Source: SLLW01 sp964388615 (lineage in GTDB: Bacteria; Bacteroidota; Rhodothermia; Balneolales; Natronogracilivirgulaceae). From it: a stretch of 31,682 nucleotides of DNA. The DNA is taken from NCBI GenBank assembly GCA_964388615.1, contig CAYMBG010000019.1, positions 1 to 31,682 on the forward strand. Reading direction: 5' to 3'. A program made the position numbers and the translations under genes. A model generated the notes under the pieces. The model made no database searches. It saw only the letters and a list, made by a program, of their open reading frames with translations, and was not told the origin of the DNA. Positions within the stretch are counted from its first letter, which is position 1. Each line of letters begins with the position of its first letter. This document shows positions 23,551 through 31,682 of the stretch, one piece after another.

Positions 23551-24573
23551 ATGCCAAACCAGCCAGGAGTCAGCAAGAAAATGATGTTTAATTATAACCA
23601 CATGGTGATGTGTTTGCTTTTGTTATTGTTAGTAGGATGTGAACAGGCAGATGATTCGGTTATACTTAAATTGGGACATGGTTTGGATTCATCCCATCCT
23701 GTTCACCTTGGAATGGAACATATGGCTGAAATAGTAGATGAAAAGTCTGAAGGCTCAATGCGTATTGATATATACTCCAATGAGCAACTGGGTACAGAGC
23801 GTGAGATGTTGGAACTTTTACAAATTGGCAGCCTGGATATAACAAAGGTATCAGCAGCTGTTCTGGAAAGCTTTACACCTGTATTTACTATATTTAGTGT
23901 TCCGTTTTTGTTTGAGGATGATGCACACATGTATCGTGTTTTGGATGGTGATATTGGAAAAAGAATACTGGATGCTACAGAACCATACAGAGTTAAAGGC
24001 CTTTGCTATTATGATGCCGGTACACGAAGTTTTTATACAACGGATCAACCTATCCATACCCCCGCAGATCTAAGAGGATTAAGTATTAGGGTACAGGAAA
24101 GTCCTTCGGCAATCCGGATGGTAAATACACTGGGTGGGTCAGCGACACCCGTATCGTGGGGTGAATTATATACGGCACTTCAACAGGGTGTGGTTGATGG
24201 TGCTGAAAACAATCCCCCGAGTTTTTATTTGTCCAGACATTACGAGGTATCCGATTATTACACTTTGAATGAGCACACGGCAGTTCCTGATGTCCTTGTA
24301 ATATCCAAGCATACATGGGATCATGTTCTGGATGAGGATCAGCGGGCCATCATACAGGAAGCGGCGCTTGAATCGGTTCCTCATCAAAGAAGGCTATGGC
24401 GTGAAGCAAGTGAACATGCATTGGAAGCAGTAGAAGAAGCTGGTGTAGAAATCATCTATCCAGACCGGGAACCTTTTATTGAGGCTTCTCAGCCTTACTA
24501 TGACTATTTGGAAGAGCAACAACCGGAACTCTACGAACTATTACTCGAAATCCAGGAGCTCGGCAATGAATAA
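23551..24573 (+). CDS. dctP: TRAP transporter substrate-binding protein DctP, lipoprotein
   Basis: 340 residues. The N-terminus has a hydrophobic run ending in LLLVGC with Cys30 as lipidation site; starts at 23581 or 23584 would give a shorter leader. The mature part is a DctP-fold binding protein: LGHGLDSSHPVHLGMEHMAE, EMLELLQIGSLDI, PADLRGLSIRVQ with Arg180 in the position that binds the substrate carboxylate, WGELYTALQQGVVDGAENNPP. It captures an organic acid in the periplasm and delivers it to DctQM; the context indicates a hexuronate. A lipid-anchored DctP is less common in diderms. The last 8 bases overlap dctQ. Confidence 0.94.
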   Translation: MPNQPGVSKKMMFNYNHMVMCLLLLLLVGCEQADDSVILKLGHGLDSSHPVHLGMEHMAEIVDEKSEGSMRIDIYSNEQLGTEREMLELLQIGSLDITKVSAAVLESFTPVFTIFSVPFLFEDDAHMYRVLDGDIGKRILDATEPYRVKGLCYYDAGTRSFYTTDQPIHTPADLRGLSIRVQESPSAIRMVNTLGGSATPVSWGELYTALQQGVVDGAENNPPSFYLSRHYEVSDYYTLNEHTAVPDVLVISKHTWDHVLDEDQRAIIQEAALESVPHQRRLWREASEHALEAVEEAGVEIIYPDREPFIEASQPYYDYLEEQQPELYELLLEIQELGNE

Positions 24574-25093
24574 GTTGATTAAAACTCTTGATTATCTATT
24601 ATCGCGTATCTCAATCATATTGATGTCAGTATTGGTTTTATCTGTATTATTGCAGGTTTTTATGAGGTATATCATAGGTTCACCCGTAACGTTTACTGAG
24701 GAATTGTCCCGGTTCCTTTTAATCTGGCTGGGTTTGTTGACGGCTAGTTATGCCTACCGGCAAAGATTACACCTGGCACTTGACTTGCTGGTACACAAGC
24801 TTCAGGGACGCAGAAAGGTGGTACTCAATATTATAATCCATTCACTCATTGGTCTGTTTTCCTTAGCTGTTTTAGTGGTTGGAGGAATGCAGCTTGTTTA
24901 TCTCACTTTCATACTTGATCAGTATTCATCGGCACTCGGGGTATCAATGGCAGTCGTTTATCTGGTGTTGCCTATAAGCGGTATCACTATCACAATATAT
25001 GCTGTTGATTTCATCTTACAGGAATTAGGCCTCAGTGAAAGTAACAAAGCAGCCGATGTAACATCGGAAAATGAAGATATTCACACAGCATAA
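24566..25093 (+). CDS. dctQ: TRAP transporter small permease DctQ
   Basis: 175 residues. The start at 24566 overlaps the end of dctP by 8 bases and is preceded by AGGAG, so the two genes are translationally coupled. Four hydrophobic helices are visible (ISIILMSVLVLSVLLQVFM, FLLIWLGLLTASYAY, IIHSLIGLFSLAVLVVGG, VVYLVLPISGITITIYAV), with the conserved FTEELSRFLLIWL segment of DctQ. It is the small membrane subunit that couples DctP to DctM. Confidence 0.94.
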   Translation: MNKLIKTLDYLLSRISIILMSVLVLSVLLQVFMRYIIGSPVTFTEELSRFLLIWLGLLTASYAYRQRLHLALDLLVHKLQGRRKVVLNIIIHSLIGLFSLAVLVVGGMQLVYLTFILDQYSSALGVSMAVVYLVLPISGITITIYAVDFILQELGLSESNKAADVTSENEDIHTA

Positions 25094-25107
25094 ATAAGAT
25101 ATTTCAT

Positions 25108-26406
25108 ATGGATATACTTGGGATCTTAATTTTAGTGGTCACCTTTGTGTTGCTTTTGTCTATTGGTGTTCCTGTGGCTTTCAGCATCGGCATATCAACC
25201 ATATTGACGCTGTTGGTGAGTGTTGATTTTGTGCCGGCCGTAACCACGGTGGCACAGCGTCTTGGTACAGGCCTCGACAGTTTTACGCTGTTGGCGATAC
25301 CATTTTTTATATTGGCCGGGCAAATAATGAATAAGGGAGGTATTGCGGAGCGATTAATTGATTTTGCAAAATCGCTGGTAGGGATGCTACCCGGCGGTCT
25401 TGCCTACGTCAATGTTATTGCCGCAATGCTTTTTGGATCTATTTCCGGTTCAGCTGTTGCTGCAGCTTCGGCTGTGGGTACTTTTATGACACCTCAGATG
25501 CAGAAACAAGGGTATGACCGTGGCTATAGTGCGGCTGTGAATATCACCTCATCTACAACCGGCTTGCTTATTCCTCCCAGTAATATTCTGATTGTTTATT
25601 CACTTGCAAGCGGCGGGGTCTCGATTGCAGCACTTTTCCTGGCCGGTTATTTACCGGGTGCTTTTACCGGGTTGATGATCATGTTTGTAGCCGGATACTA
25701 TGCATTTCGGAGGAAATATCCTGTTTCAGATCGATTACCGCTTAAAATGGTCATCCAAAAATTCGCCCGGGCCATCCCGAGCTTGTTGATGATCGTCATT
25801 GTGATTGGGGGTATTATTGCCGGTATATTCACAGCTACAGAAGCATCGGCAATAGCGGTGTTATATGCATTCATTCTGGCCTGTGTAATCAACCGGGAGC
25901 TTAAACTGGCAGATTTGCCTAAAACCATTCTTGCAAGCTGTAACACGACCGCAATTGTGGCCTTGTTGATCGGCACGTCCCTTGGAATGTCATGGGTCAT
26001 GTCATATGAGAATATTCCACAAATTGTGACCTCCGGTCTGCTTACGCTCAGTGATAACCCCTTTCTTATCCTTGTCATCATCAATTTGACATTGCTTGGG
26101 GTTGGAGTGTTTATGGATATGACACCCGCCGTTCTGATTTTTACACCGATATTTCTGCCTGTGGCCGTTGAACTGGGCATGGATCCCATCCATTTTGGTA
26201 TCATGATGATTTTAAACTTGAGTGTTGGACTTTGCACTCCACCGGTTGGAACCGTGCTGTTTGTAGGTTGCGGCGTAGCAAATATATCAATATCACAAAT
26301 AGTAAGGCCTTTGCTGCCCTTTTTTGCAGCTATGGTGTTTTCTTTAATTGTTGTGACCTGGTTTGAAGAGCTGAGCCTGTTCCTTCCCAGGTTATTTGGT
26401 TTTTAA
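25108..26406 (+). CDS. dctM: TRAP transporter large permease DctM
   Basis: 432 residues, about twelve membrane segments, starting 14 bases after dctQ. DctM marks include SIGVPVAFSIGI, LLAIPFFILAGQIMNKGG, LPGGLAYVNVIAAMLFGSISGSAVAAASAVG and LIPPSNILIVYS. The protein moves the acid across the inner membrane with sodium. With dctP and dctQ it completes a TRAP system. Hexuronate is the likely substrate because UxaE and an SDR oxidoreductase follow directly. Confidence 0.96.
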   Translation: MDILGILILVVTFVLLLSIGVPVAFSIGISTILTLLVSVDFVPAVTTVAQRLGTGLDSFTLLAIPFFILAGQIMNKGGIAERLIDFAKSLVGMLPGGLAYVNVIAAMLFGSISGSAVAAASAVGTFMTPQMQKQGYDRGYSAAVNITSSTTGLLIPPSNILIVYSLASGGVSIAALFLAGYLPGAFTGLMIMFVAGYYAFRRKYPVSDRLPLKMVIQKFARAIPSLLMIVIVIGGIIAGIFTATEASAIAVLYAFILACVINRELKLADLPKTILASCNTTAIVALLIGTSLGMSWVMSYENIPQIVTSGLLTLSDNPFLILVIINLTLLGVGVFMDMTPAVLIFTPIFLPVAVELGMDPIHFGIMMILNLSVGLCTPPVGTVLFVGCGVANISISQIVRPLLPFFAAMVFSLIVVTWFEELSLFLPRLFGF

Positions 26407-26433
26407 CGTTAAAATGTAGAAGGAATGACAGCA

Positions 26434-27960
26434 ATGATTCAGAATGAGTACGTCAAAGGATATTTGCAAAGTTTGAAGTCGGGTTTCCCGGATTATCATG
26501 TGATAGAAACATCCATACAGTTTGAAAATGAAGTATTTGTTGCACTGGTTAAAATCGGGGCAGAAAAGCGGCTTGTCCTCGGAGCAGAAAGCAGTGAGTC
26601 TTTACCCGCCGGCTTTATCGGTGAACGCTATAACCATGCCCCTGGATGCCTGATGTTCTGCCCGCTCAGCCATAAAAATGCCATTGCACTCCGATTTTTT
26701 TTGCCCTTTACGATACCGGTAACTATTGGGAGTAAAAGCTCTTTTGGGTTTGGTGACAGGCTGGGGAATGCCGGTCCGGCACATCTGAGAAGCTTGATGG
26801 ACAGTGATTCAACTTTCCTGCCAATTCTTGCGCAACAATCGATTCGTGAGCTGGACCGGACCGGGAGATCGGCTGAGGAGGTAATGGATGCTGCCAGCTG
26901 GGCGGTTCTACAGGCCGGATACAGAGATGGCTTTGGTTCTGATGCAGATCACCTGAAAACCCCCGGTGATATTGACCGTATGATCGCAGCCGGGTTTACC
27001 ATGTTTACGATAGACCCAAGTGACTATGTTGATAACCGCAGTCAGGGTATGGATCAAATACAGTTGAAACAGGCTTTCGGTGAGCTGCCATGGGATAAAC
27101 TCGGGGACCGGCCGGACAAGTTTCTGGATCGTTATACCGGCAGAACGTTTCAGCTGAAAGGAGATATATCGATCAAGCCTTCTGAAAACGATATCCTCAG
27201 AGCAGCCGTGAAATACGGCAATGTCTTACTTCATACCTATGAAATGTTCCGGTACCTGCGGGATAATTACAGCGAACGTGATACCGAAGTAGAACTTTCG
27301 GTGGATGAAACACCTCATCCTACAACTCCGGAGGAGCACCTTGTGATTGCTTCCGAGCTGCAGCGTATAGGTGTGGAACTTGTGAGTCTGGCACCGCGAT
27401 TCTGTGGCGATTTTGAGAAAGGAATAGATTTTAAAGGAGATATTCGGGCTTTTGGTAATGAATATCTGCTCCATCAGGCGATAGCTGCCGAATATGGAGG
27501 CTACAAGCTGAGTATTCATTCCGGTAGTGACAAGTTCAGCGTATATCAGGCTATCGGTAAGCTTGATGTTGGATACGTTCACGTCAAAACAGCAGGAACC
27601 AGCTACCTGGAAGCCCTCAGAGCTATTGCATTGTCGGATTTCCAGCTGTTTCGCGAGATCATGGCCTTTTCATTGAAACATTTTGATAATGATCGAAAAA
27701 CATATCATATATCGGCTGATATAAATGAATTGAAAGGCGTTGATGAGTACTCTGACAGCGAGTTGTCGAAACTGCTTGACGACGATAATGCACGGCAGAT
27801 TTTTCATGTTACCTTCGGTTCCGTACTTACTCAAAGGCCCGATGATGGAACATCCCCATTCCGTGACCGTTTGATAGCGACGCTCTCCGAGTATGAAGAG
27901 GTGTATGAAGATTGCCTCTATAATCATTTTCGAAAACATATTCGACCCTTTGAACAGTAG
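26434..27960 (+). CDS. uxaE: Tagaturonate epimerase UxaE
   Basis: 508 residues from ATG 26434, which has AAGGA at a good 9-base spacing; ATG 26425 touches that site and is less likely. The protein matches the UxaE family by eye: SSFGFGDRLGNAGPAHLRSL, GYRDGFGSDADHLKTPGDI, FTMFTIDPSDYVDN, KYGNVLLHTYEMFRYL, VELSVDETPHPTTPEEH, KLSIHSGSDKFSVY, HVKTAGTSYLEAL. UxaE interconverts D-tagaturonate and D-fructuronate, feeding galacturonate-derived carbon into the glucuronate branch. It starts 27 bases after dctM, so import and metabolism share a transcript. No signal peptide, so cytoplasmic. Uronate isomerase (UxaC) is not in the window and must be elsewhere. Confidence 0.92.
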   Translation: MIQNEYVKGYLQSLKSGFPDYHVIETSIQFENEVFVALVKIGAEKRLVLGAESSESLPAGFIGERYNHAPGCLMFCPLSHKNAIALRFFLPFTIPVTIGSKSSFGFGDRLGNAGPAHLRSLMDSDSTFLPILAQQSIRELDRTGRSAEEVMDAASWAVLQAGYRDGFGSDADHLKTPGDIDRMIAAGFTMFTIDPSDYVDNRSQGMDQIQLKQAFGELPWDKLGDRPDKFLDRYTGRTFQLKGDISIKPSENDILRAAVKYGNVLLHTYEMFRYLRDNYSERDTEVELSVDETPHPTTPEEHLVIASELQRIGVELVSLAPRFCGDFEKGIDFKGDIRAFGNEYLLHQAIAAEYGGYKLSIHSGSDKFSVYQAIGKLDVGYVHVKTAGTSYLEALRAIALSDFQLFREIMAFSLKHFDNDRKTYHISADINELKGVDEYSDSELSKLLDDDNARQIFHVTFGSVLTQRPDDGTSPFRDRLIATLSEYEEVYEDCLYNHFRKHIRPFEQ

Positions 27961-28053
27961 AAACATCACCTCTGATTCGACGACCAGTTTGTAGGGCGTT
28001 TATCCGGGCGGGATTTAAATAATAATTTTAATTTTTTTTTTCAGGAAAAATAT

Positions 28054-28878
28054 ATGAGTAACTCAGATTTATTTGATGTAAACGGACAGGTTGCGGCTAT
28101 AACCGGCGGTGCTGGTGTATTGTGTGCCGAAATGGCAAAGAGCCTGGGACGTGCCGGGGCGAAGATCGCTTTGCTGGATATCGGTGAAGAGGCTATGGAA
28201 AAACTTTCTTCCGAACTCGAAGCCGATGGCATTGAAACTGTTTCCATTAAAACCAATGTGCTTGACAAATCAAGCATTCAGGCGGCCGCTGAAGAGGTTG
28301 TGGAAAAATTCGGCCGGGTGGATATCCTGATCAACGGAGCCGGGGGTAATAAACCGGCCGCGACCACCGGACCCGATAATGCGTTTTTTGATCTGCCCGA
28401 GGATGCCGTAAAATGGGTGTTTGACCTGAATTTTATGGGTACCTTCCTGGCATGTCAGGTTTTTGGTAAATATTTTGCCGAACAAAAAAGTGGTAACATC
28501 ATCAATATTTCATCGATGAACGCGATCACTCCACTGACTAAAATTCCTGCTTATTCGGCGGCTAAGGCGGCTGTAAGTAATTTTACGCAGTGGCTTGCAG
28601 TTCATATGTCACATAACTACGCTACGGAGATACGGGTAAATGGTATTGCTCCCGGATTTTTATTGACCGATCAGAACCGGTTTCTGCTGACCAATGAAAG
28701 CGACGGGAGTCTGACCGATCGTGGACAGACCATCATTGATCATACCCCGTCCGGCCGATTTGGAAATCCAAAGGATCTGGTTTCAACGATATTATGGCTG
28801 GTAGCACCCTCATCGAAATTTATACATGGAACGGTTGTGCCGATTGATGGCGGTTTTTCGGCTTTTAGTGGTGTGTGA
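28054..28878 (+). CDS. SDR-type D-mannonate oxidoreductase (fructuronate reductase)
   Basis: 274 residues. Short-chain dehydrogenase with cofactor loop TGGAGVLCAEMA at about 17-28, NGAGG at about 95-99, catalytic Ser154, Tyr167 and Lys171, and the long substrate loop GFLLTDQNRFLLTNESDGSLTD-type region that is typical of the YjmF/UxuB-like D-mannonate oxidoreductases. It would reduce D-fructuronate to D-mannonate with NAD(P)H, the step after UxaE. The start has AGGA seven bases upstream. It is distinct from KduD at 3966. A related activity on another keto-acid is possible, but the location after uxaE supports this one. Confidence 0.85.
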   Translation: MSNSDLFDVNGQVAAITGGAGVLCAEMAKSLGRAGAKIALLDIGEEAMEKLSSELEADGIETVSIKTNVLDKSSIQAAAEEVVEKFGRVDILINGAGGNKPAATTGPDNAFFDLPEDAVKWVFDLNFMGTFLACQVFGKYFAEQKSGNIINISSMNAITPLTKIPAYSAAKAAVSNFTQWLAVHMSHNYATEIRVNGIAPGFLLTDQNRFLLTNESDGSLTDRGQTIIDHTPSGRFGNPKDLVSTILWLVAPSSKFIHGTVVPIDGGFSAFSGV

Positions 28879-28951
28879 ATCTATGATTAACTCCTGTTTT
28901 TAAGAATAATCGAATAAATACCAAAAAGTTGCATTTCAAATTATTTTAGCT

Positions 28952-29848
28952 ATGAGTAAAAATCCCGATGGTGATGTATTGAAAGATCTTCAGCCGAAAA
29001 AAAAGTATTTCGTAGGCATTGACTCCGATGGCTGCGTATTTGACACCATGGAGATCAAGCACAAAGAATGTTTTATTCCCAACAATATCCAATACTGGAG
29101 GCTTCAGGCGGTTTCAAAATATGCACGTGAGGCGGCTGAATTTGTTAACTTGTATTCCAAATGGCGGGGCATCAATCGTTTTCCGGCACTGATCATGGGC
29201 TTTGACTTGCTCAGGGAGTGGGATGATGTCATAAAGCGAAATATTGCTATCCCCGAGGCCAAAGAATTGCGCAAGTTTATTGATTCGGGCCGGCCATTGA
29301 GCAATCCGTCATTTAAGGAGTATATCGCGGAAGTGGGTAGCAATGAAGAACTGGAAACGGCGCTGGAATGGAGCGAGGCGGTAAACCGCACTGTTGATCA
29401 GATGGTTTATGGCATGCCCCCGTTTCCGTATGTGCGTGAAAGCCTTGAAAAGCTTGATGATCTTGCCGATATGCTGGTTGTTTCGGCAACACCTACAGGG
29501 GCTCTCGAAAAGGAATGGTCCGAAAACAAACTGGACGATTTTGTGCGTGTTATAGCCGGTCAGGAGATGGGTTCCAAAAAAGAACATCTTGAACTGGCGG
29601 CATCGGGCAAGTATGAGCCTCATCGCATTTTGATGATTGGTGATGCTCCCGGGGATTTGAAGGCGGCCCGCGCCAATAACGCATTGTTTTACCCGATTAT
29701 GCCCGGGAAAGAGGATGCCTCCTGGCAGCGATTTTATGAAGAGGCCGCCGAAAAATTCGTGGCAGAGGAGTATGCCGGTGCATATGAGGATCAGCTGATT
29801 AACGAATTTTTAAACAGTCTTCCGGAAACACCTCCCTGGAAAAAGTGA
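28952..29848 (+). CDS. HAD-superfamily hydrolase
   Basis: 298 residues. HAD motif I is DSDGCVFD with nucleophile Asp24 and acid/base Asp26. Motif II is the VVSATPTG serine or threonine, motif III a lysine in MGSKKEHL, and motif IV GDAPGDLKAA. A large helical cap lies between motifs I and II (about residues 35-165). These are phosphatases of sugar phosphates or related compounds. The substrate is not known. It sits between the mannonate oxidoreductase and the LarA-like gene (64-73 base gaps) and so may clear a phosphorylated sugar acid of this pathway, for example a dead-end KDG phosphate; this is inference. Confidence 0.85.
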   Translation: MSKNPDGDVLKDLQPKKKYFVGIDSDGCVFDTMEIKHKECFIPNNIQYWRLQAVSKYAREAAEFVNLYSKWRGINRFPALIMGFDLLREWDDVIKRNIAIPEAKELRKFIDSGRPLSNPSFKEYIAEVGSNEELETALEWSEAVNRTVDQMVYGMPPFPYVRESLEKLDDLADMLVVSATPTGALEKEWSENKLDDFVRVIAGQEMGSKKEHLELAASGKYEPHRILMIGDAPGDLKAARANNALFYPIMPGKEDASWQRFYEEAAEKFVAEEYAGAYEDQLINEFLNSLPETPPWKK

Positions 29849-29912
29849 TGGTTATATTATCTAAACAGGGATTGCTTCTACTGAACCCTGATTCACCAAA
29901 TCCGATGTAGTT

Positions 29913-31151
29913 ATGGTAAAAGAAATGATCAGCTCTGTTGATAATCTGAACGACAACGAGCTTGATACCTTTTTTTCGGAAGCTCTTGCCGATCTTCCGA
30001 TCGATGAAAAGAAAGTGTTGGTTATTATTCCGGATAGTACCCGAACGGCACCCCTGACGACCATGTACCGCTTGCTACATGAAAATATCGGGAAACGGGT
30101 ACAGACTCTTGAGTATCTTGTGGCGTTGGGGACCCATCAACCTATGTCAGATGAGGCGATTGACCAGATGCTGGGCCGGGGACAAAACGGGGTCCCTTCC
30201 TACAAGGTGCACAATCACCGCTGGGATGATCCGGAGCAGCTTCGTGAAATAGGGGTAATCCGTAAATCCGAGGTTGAAAAGGTTACCGATGGGTTGTTTG
30301 GTGAAGATGTGGTCGTTAAAATCAACAAACTGATTTATGAATATGACCATTTGTTAGTACTGGCACCGACTTTCCCGCATGAGGTGGTCGGTTTCTCCGG
30401 TGGTAACAAATATTTTTTCCCCGGCATATCCGGTCCCGAGATCCTGAATTTTTTCCACTGGCTGGGCGCGGTGATCACCAACAAGGATATTATCGGAACG
30501 CGTTACACGCCGGTCAGACAGGTGGTAGATATGGCGGCGTCAATGATAGAGGTTCCCCGAACTTGCTTCAGTATGGTGGTCAAGGGCTCCGGGGTTAAGG
30601 GAATCTTCATGGGAGCACCGGAACGATCCTACGAGAAGGCGGCCGACCTTTCGGCACAGGAGCATATCCGCTTCGTGGACAAGCCCTACACGGACGTGCT
30701 TTCCATGGCACCGCCGATGTACGAGGATGTCTGGACCGCGGGAAAATGCATGTATAAGCTGGAGCCGGTGATTGCCAAAGGTGGCCGTTTAATCATTTAT
30801 GCCCCTCATATAACCGAGGTATCCTATTCACATGGCCAGCTGATTGATGAAATCGGTTACCATGTCAGGGACTATTTTATGAAGCAGATGGATCACTATC
30901 GACACATACCCCGGGGGATCCTGGCGCACTCCACGCATGTCAAGGGAAGCGGAACCTATGAGGGCGGTATCGAGATCCCCAATGTGGATGTCGTGCTTGC
31001 TACACAAATCAGCCCTGAACGTTGTAAAAAAATCAATCTCGGTTACATGGATCCTGATTCCATTAATGTTGATGAGTGGAAAAACCGGGAGGATGAAGGT
31101 GTGCTCCTTGTTGAAAAGGCCGGAGAAATTCTCTATAGATTGAAATCATGA
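29913..31151 (+). CDS. LarA-family nickel-pincer racemase/epimerase homologue
   Basis: 412 residues. The N-terminal domain has PDSTRTAP and GTHQPMS typical of LarA (lactate racemase) homologues. Key residues keep the spacing of L. plantarum LarA: His156, Lys166 (in FSGGNKYFFPG, attaches the pincer cofactor) and His182 (nickel ligand) match His174, Lys184 and His200; His100 or His102 matches His108. The active site therefore looks intact. LarA homologues racemise or epimerise 2-hydroxyacids, and some act on aldonates such as D-gluconate. Next to uronate genes, epimerisation at C2 of a sugar acid such as mannonate or altronate is the natural idea, but is inference. LarB, LarC and LarE, which make the cofactor, are not in this window. 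Confidence 0.88.
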   Translation: MVKEMISSVDNLNDNELDTFFSEALADLPIDEKKVLVIIPDSTRTAPLTTMYRLLHENIGKRVQTLEYLVALGTHQPMSDEAIDQMLGRGQNGVPSYKVHNHRWDDPEQLREIGVIRKSEVEKVTDGLFGEDVVVKINKLIYEYDHLLVLAPTFPHEVVGFSGGNKYFFPGISGPEILNFFHWLGAVITNKDIIGTRYTPVRQVVDMAASMIEVPRTCFSMVVKGSGVKGIFMGAPERSYEKAADLSAQEHIRFVDKPYTDVLSMAPPMYEDVWTAGKCMYKLEPVIAKGGRLIIYAPHITEVSYSHGQLIDEIGYHVRDYFMKQMDHYRHIPRGILAHSTHVKGSGTYEGGIEIPNVDVVLATQISPERCKKINLGYMDPDSINVDEWKNREDEGVLLVEKAGEILYRLKS

Positions 31152-31682
31152 AGATAGTAGCGGATAAGAATATACCTTATGTCGAGGAAGCCTTTTCCCG
31201 TTTGGGAAGCGTACATCTGTATCCCGGACGAGAGATAAATAATGGTATTGTACGGGATGCTGACATTCTGTTGGTCAGGACTGTCACCCAGGTGGATGAG
31301 TCACTTCTGACCAACAGTTCGGTAAAGTTTGTTGGAACCGCGACCATCGGATATGACCATGTTGATACAGGCTGGCTGAAATCACAGGGAACAGGATTTT
31401 CCGCGGCGCCGGGATGTAATGCCAACTCGGTTGGGGAGTATGTTGCGGCAGCACTACTTACCCTGGCCAATCGTCACAGATTTTCATTAAACGGGAAAAC
31501 TATCGGCATCATCGGAGCCGGAAATACCGGCACCCGTGTGGCGGAGAAAGCCCGGGCCCTGGGTATGCATGTACTGCTCAATGACCCGCCGCTTGCCCGT
31601 AAAACACAGGATCCGGTGTTTCGCCCATTAAAGGAACTGTTATCCGATGCTGATGTGCTTTCGTACCACGTGCCATTGACCA
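31148..31682 (+). CDS. pdxB: PdxB-like 4-phosphoerythronate dehydrogenase (5' part, cut by window end)
   Basis: Starts with ATG at 31148 overlapping the LarA-like stop as ATGA, so the two are translationally coupled. The first 178 codons read MKIVADKNIPYVEEAFSRLG, then LLVRTVTQVDESLL, VGTATIGYDHVD and APGCNANSVGEYVAAALL, followed by a Rossmann loop GIIGAGNTGTRVAEKA. These are strong marks of PdxB, which oxidises 4-phospho-D-erythronate in vitamin B6 synthesis. The C-terminal half, with the catalytic His, lies outside the window. In this context a related 2-hydroxyacid dehydrogenase acting on a sugar acid is an alternative. Confidence 0.88.
   Translation, partial: MKIVADKNIPYVEEAFSRLGSVHLYPGREINNGIVRDADILLVRTVTQVDESLLTNSSVKFVGTATIGYDHVDTGWLKSQGTGFSAAPGCNANSVGEYVAAALLTLANRHRFSLNGKTIGIIGAGNTGTRVAEKARALGMHVLLNDPPLARKTQDPVFRPLKELLSDADVLSYHVPLT

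Noticed and set aside
25698..26237. 179-codon open frame on the minus strand
   Set aside because: It lies wholly antisense to dctM, whose protein is an unmistakable TRAP permease; the antisense peptide has no protein-like features.
29849..29912. Terminator between the HAD and LarA-like genes
   Set aside because: Only a 5-base CAGGG/CCCTG pairing with a long loop and no T-run; the genes are more likely co-transcribed.

Overview
The window looks like part of a draft genome from a Balneolota/Rhodothermota-type member of the Bacteroidota supergroup. This is inferred from the type of proteins, not from a marker gene. Three secreted proteins end in the same roughly 80-residue type IX secretion (T9SS) sorting domain (YPNPFNPST...LIK). 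There is a long TonB-dependent receptor with an N-terminal CarboxypepD-like domain but no SusD partner, an ECF sigma factor, and many lipoproteins. All genes lie on the + strand. Two runs of exactly 100 N are scaffold gaps. I saw no tRNA, rRNA, CRISPR array, transposase or phage gene.

The locus is built for breaking down an acidic, uronate-containing polysaccharide. Region 1 (1-5.1 kb) has two exported Gfo/Idh/MocA proteins, then KduI and KduD, which convert the unsaturated uronate product 5-keto-4-deoxyuronate to 2-keto-3-deoxygluconate. A 371-base intergenic stretch follows, with three copies of a TAACCGGTTA palindrome that looks like a LacI-family operator. Region 2 (5.1-14.4 kb) has an ECF sigma factor without a visible anti-sigma, a PF05426-type polysaccharide lyase (PL38/PL5-like), a beta-helix protein, a lipoprotein TIM-barrel isomerase/epimerase, a GH88 unsaturated uronyl hydrolase lipoprotein, and a T9SS-secreted protein made of tandem beta-sandwich plus FnIII units that is broken by an assembly gap. 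Region 3 (14.7-22.9 kb) has the TonB-dependent receptor, two more T9SS-secreted beta-helix proteins and a small secreted protein of unknown function. Region 4 (23-31.7 kb) has a secreted GlcG/HbpS-type protein, a complete TRAP transporter behind a second LacI-like palindrome, tagaturonate epimerase (UxaE), an SDR mannonate/fructuronate oxidoreductase, a HAD hydrolase, a LarA-family nickel-pincer racemase/epimerase homologue, and the first 178 codons of a PdxB-like dehydrogenase.

Proposed flow (inference): secreted lyase and beta-helix proteins cut the polymer at the surface. The TonB receptor imports oligomers into the periplasm, where the lipoprotein GH88 removes unsaturated uronate. KduI/KduD process the unsaturated sugar, while the TRAP system imports free uronates that enter through UxaE and the SDR. 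KdgK, KdgA, UxaC and UxuA are not in the window. The GH88 + KduI + KduD set and the PL38-like lyase fit a glucuronic-acid-rich polymer (for example glucuronan) better than alginate, but substrate is not proven by sequence. Base composition rises visibly toward the right end, so the locus may be a mosaic.
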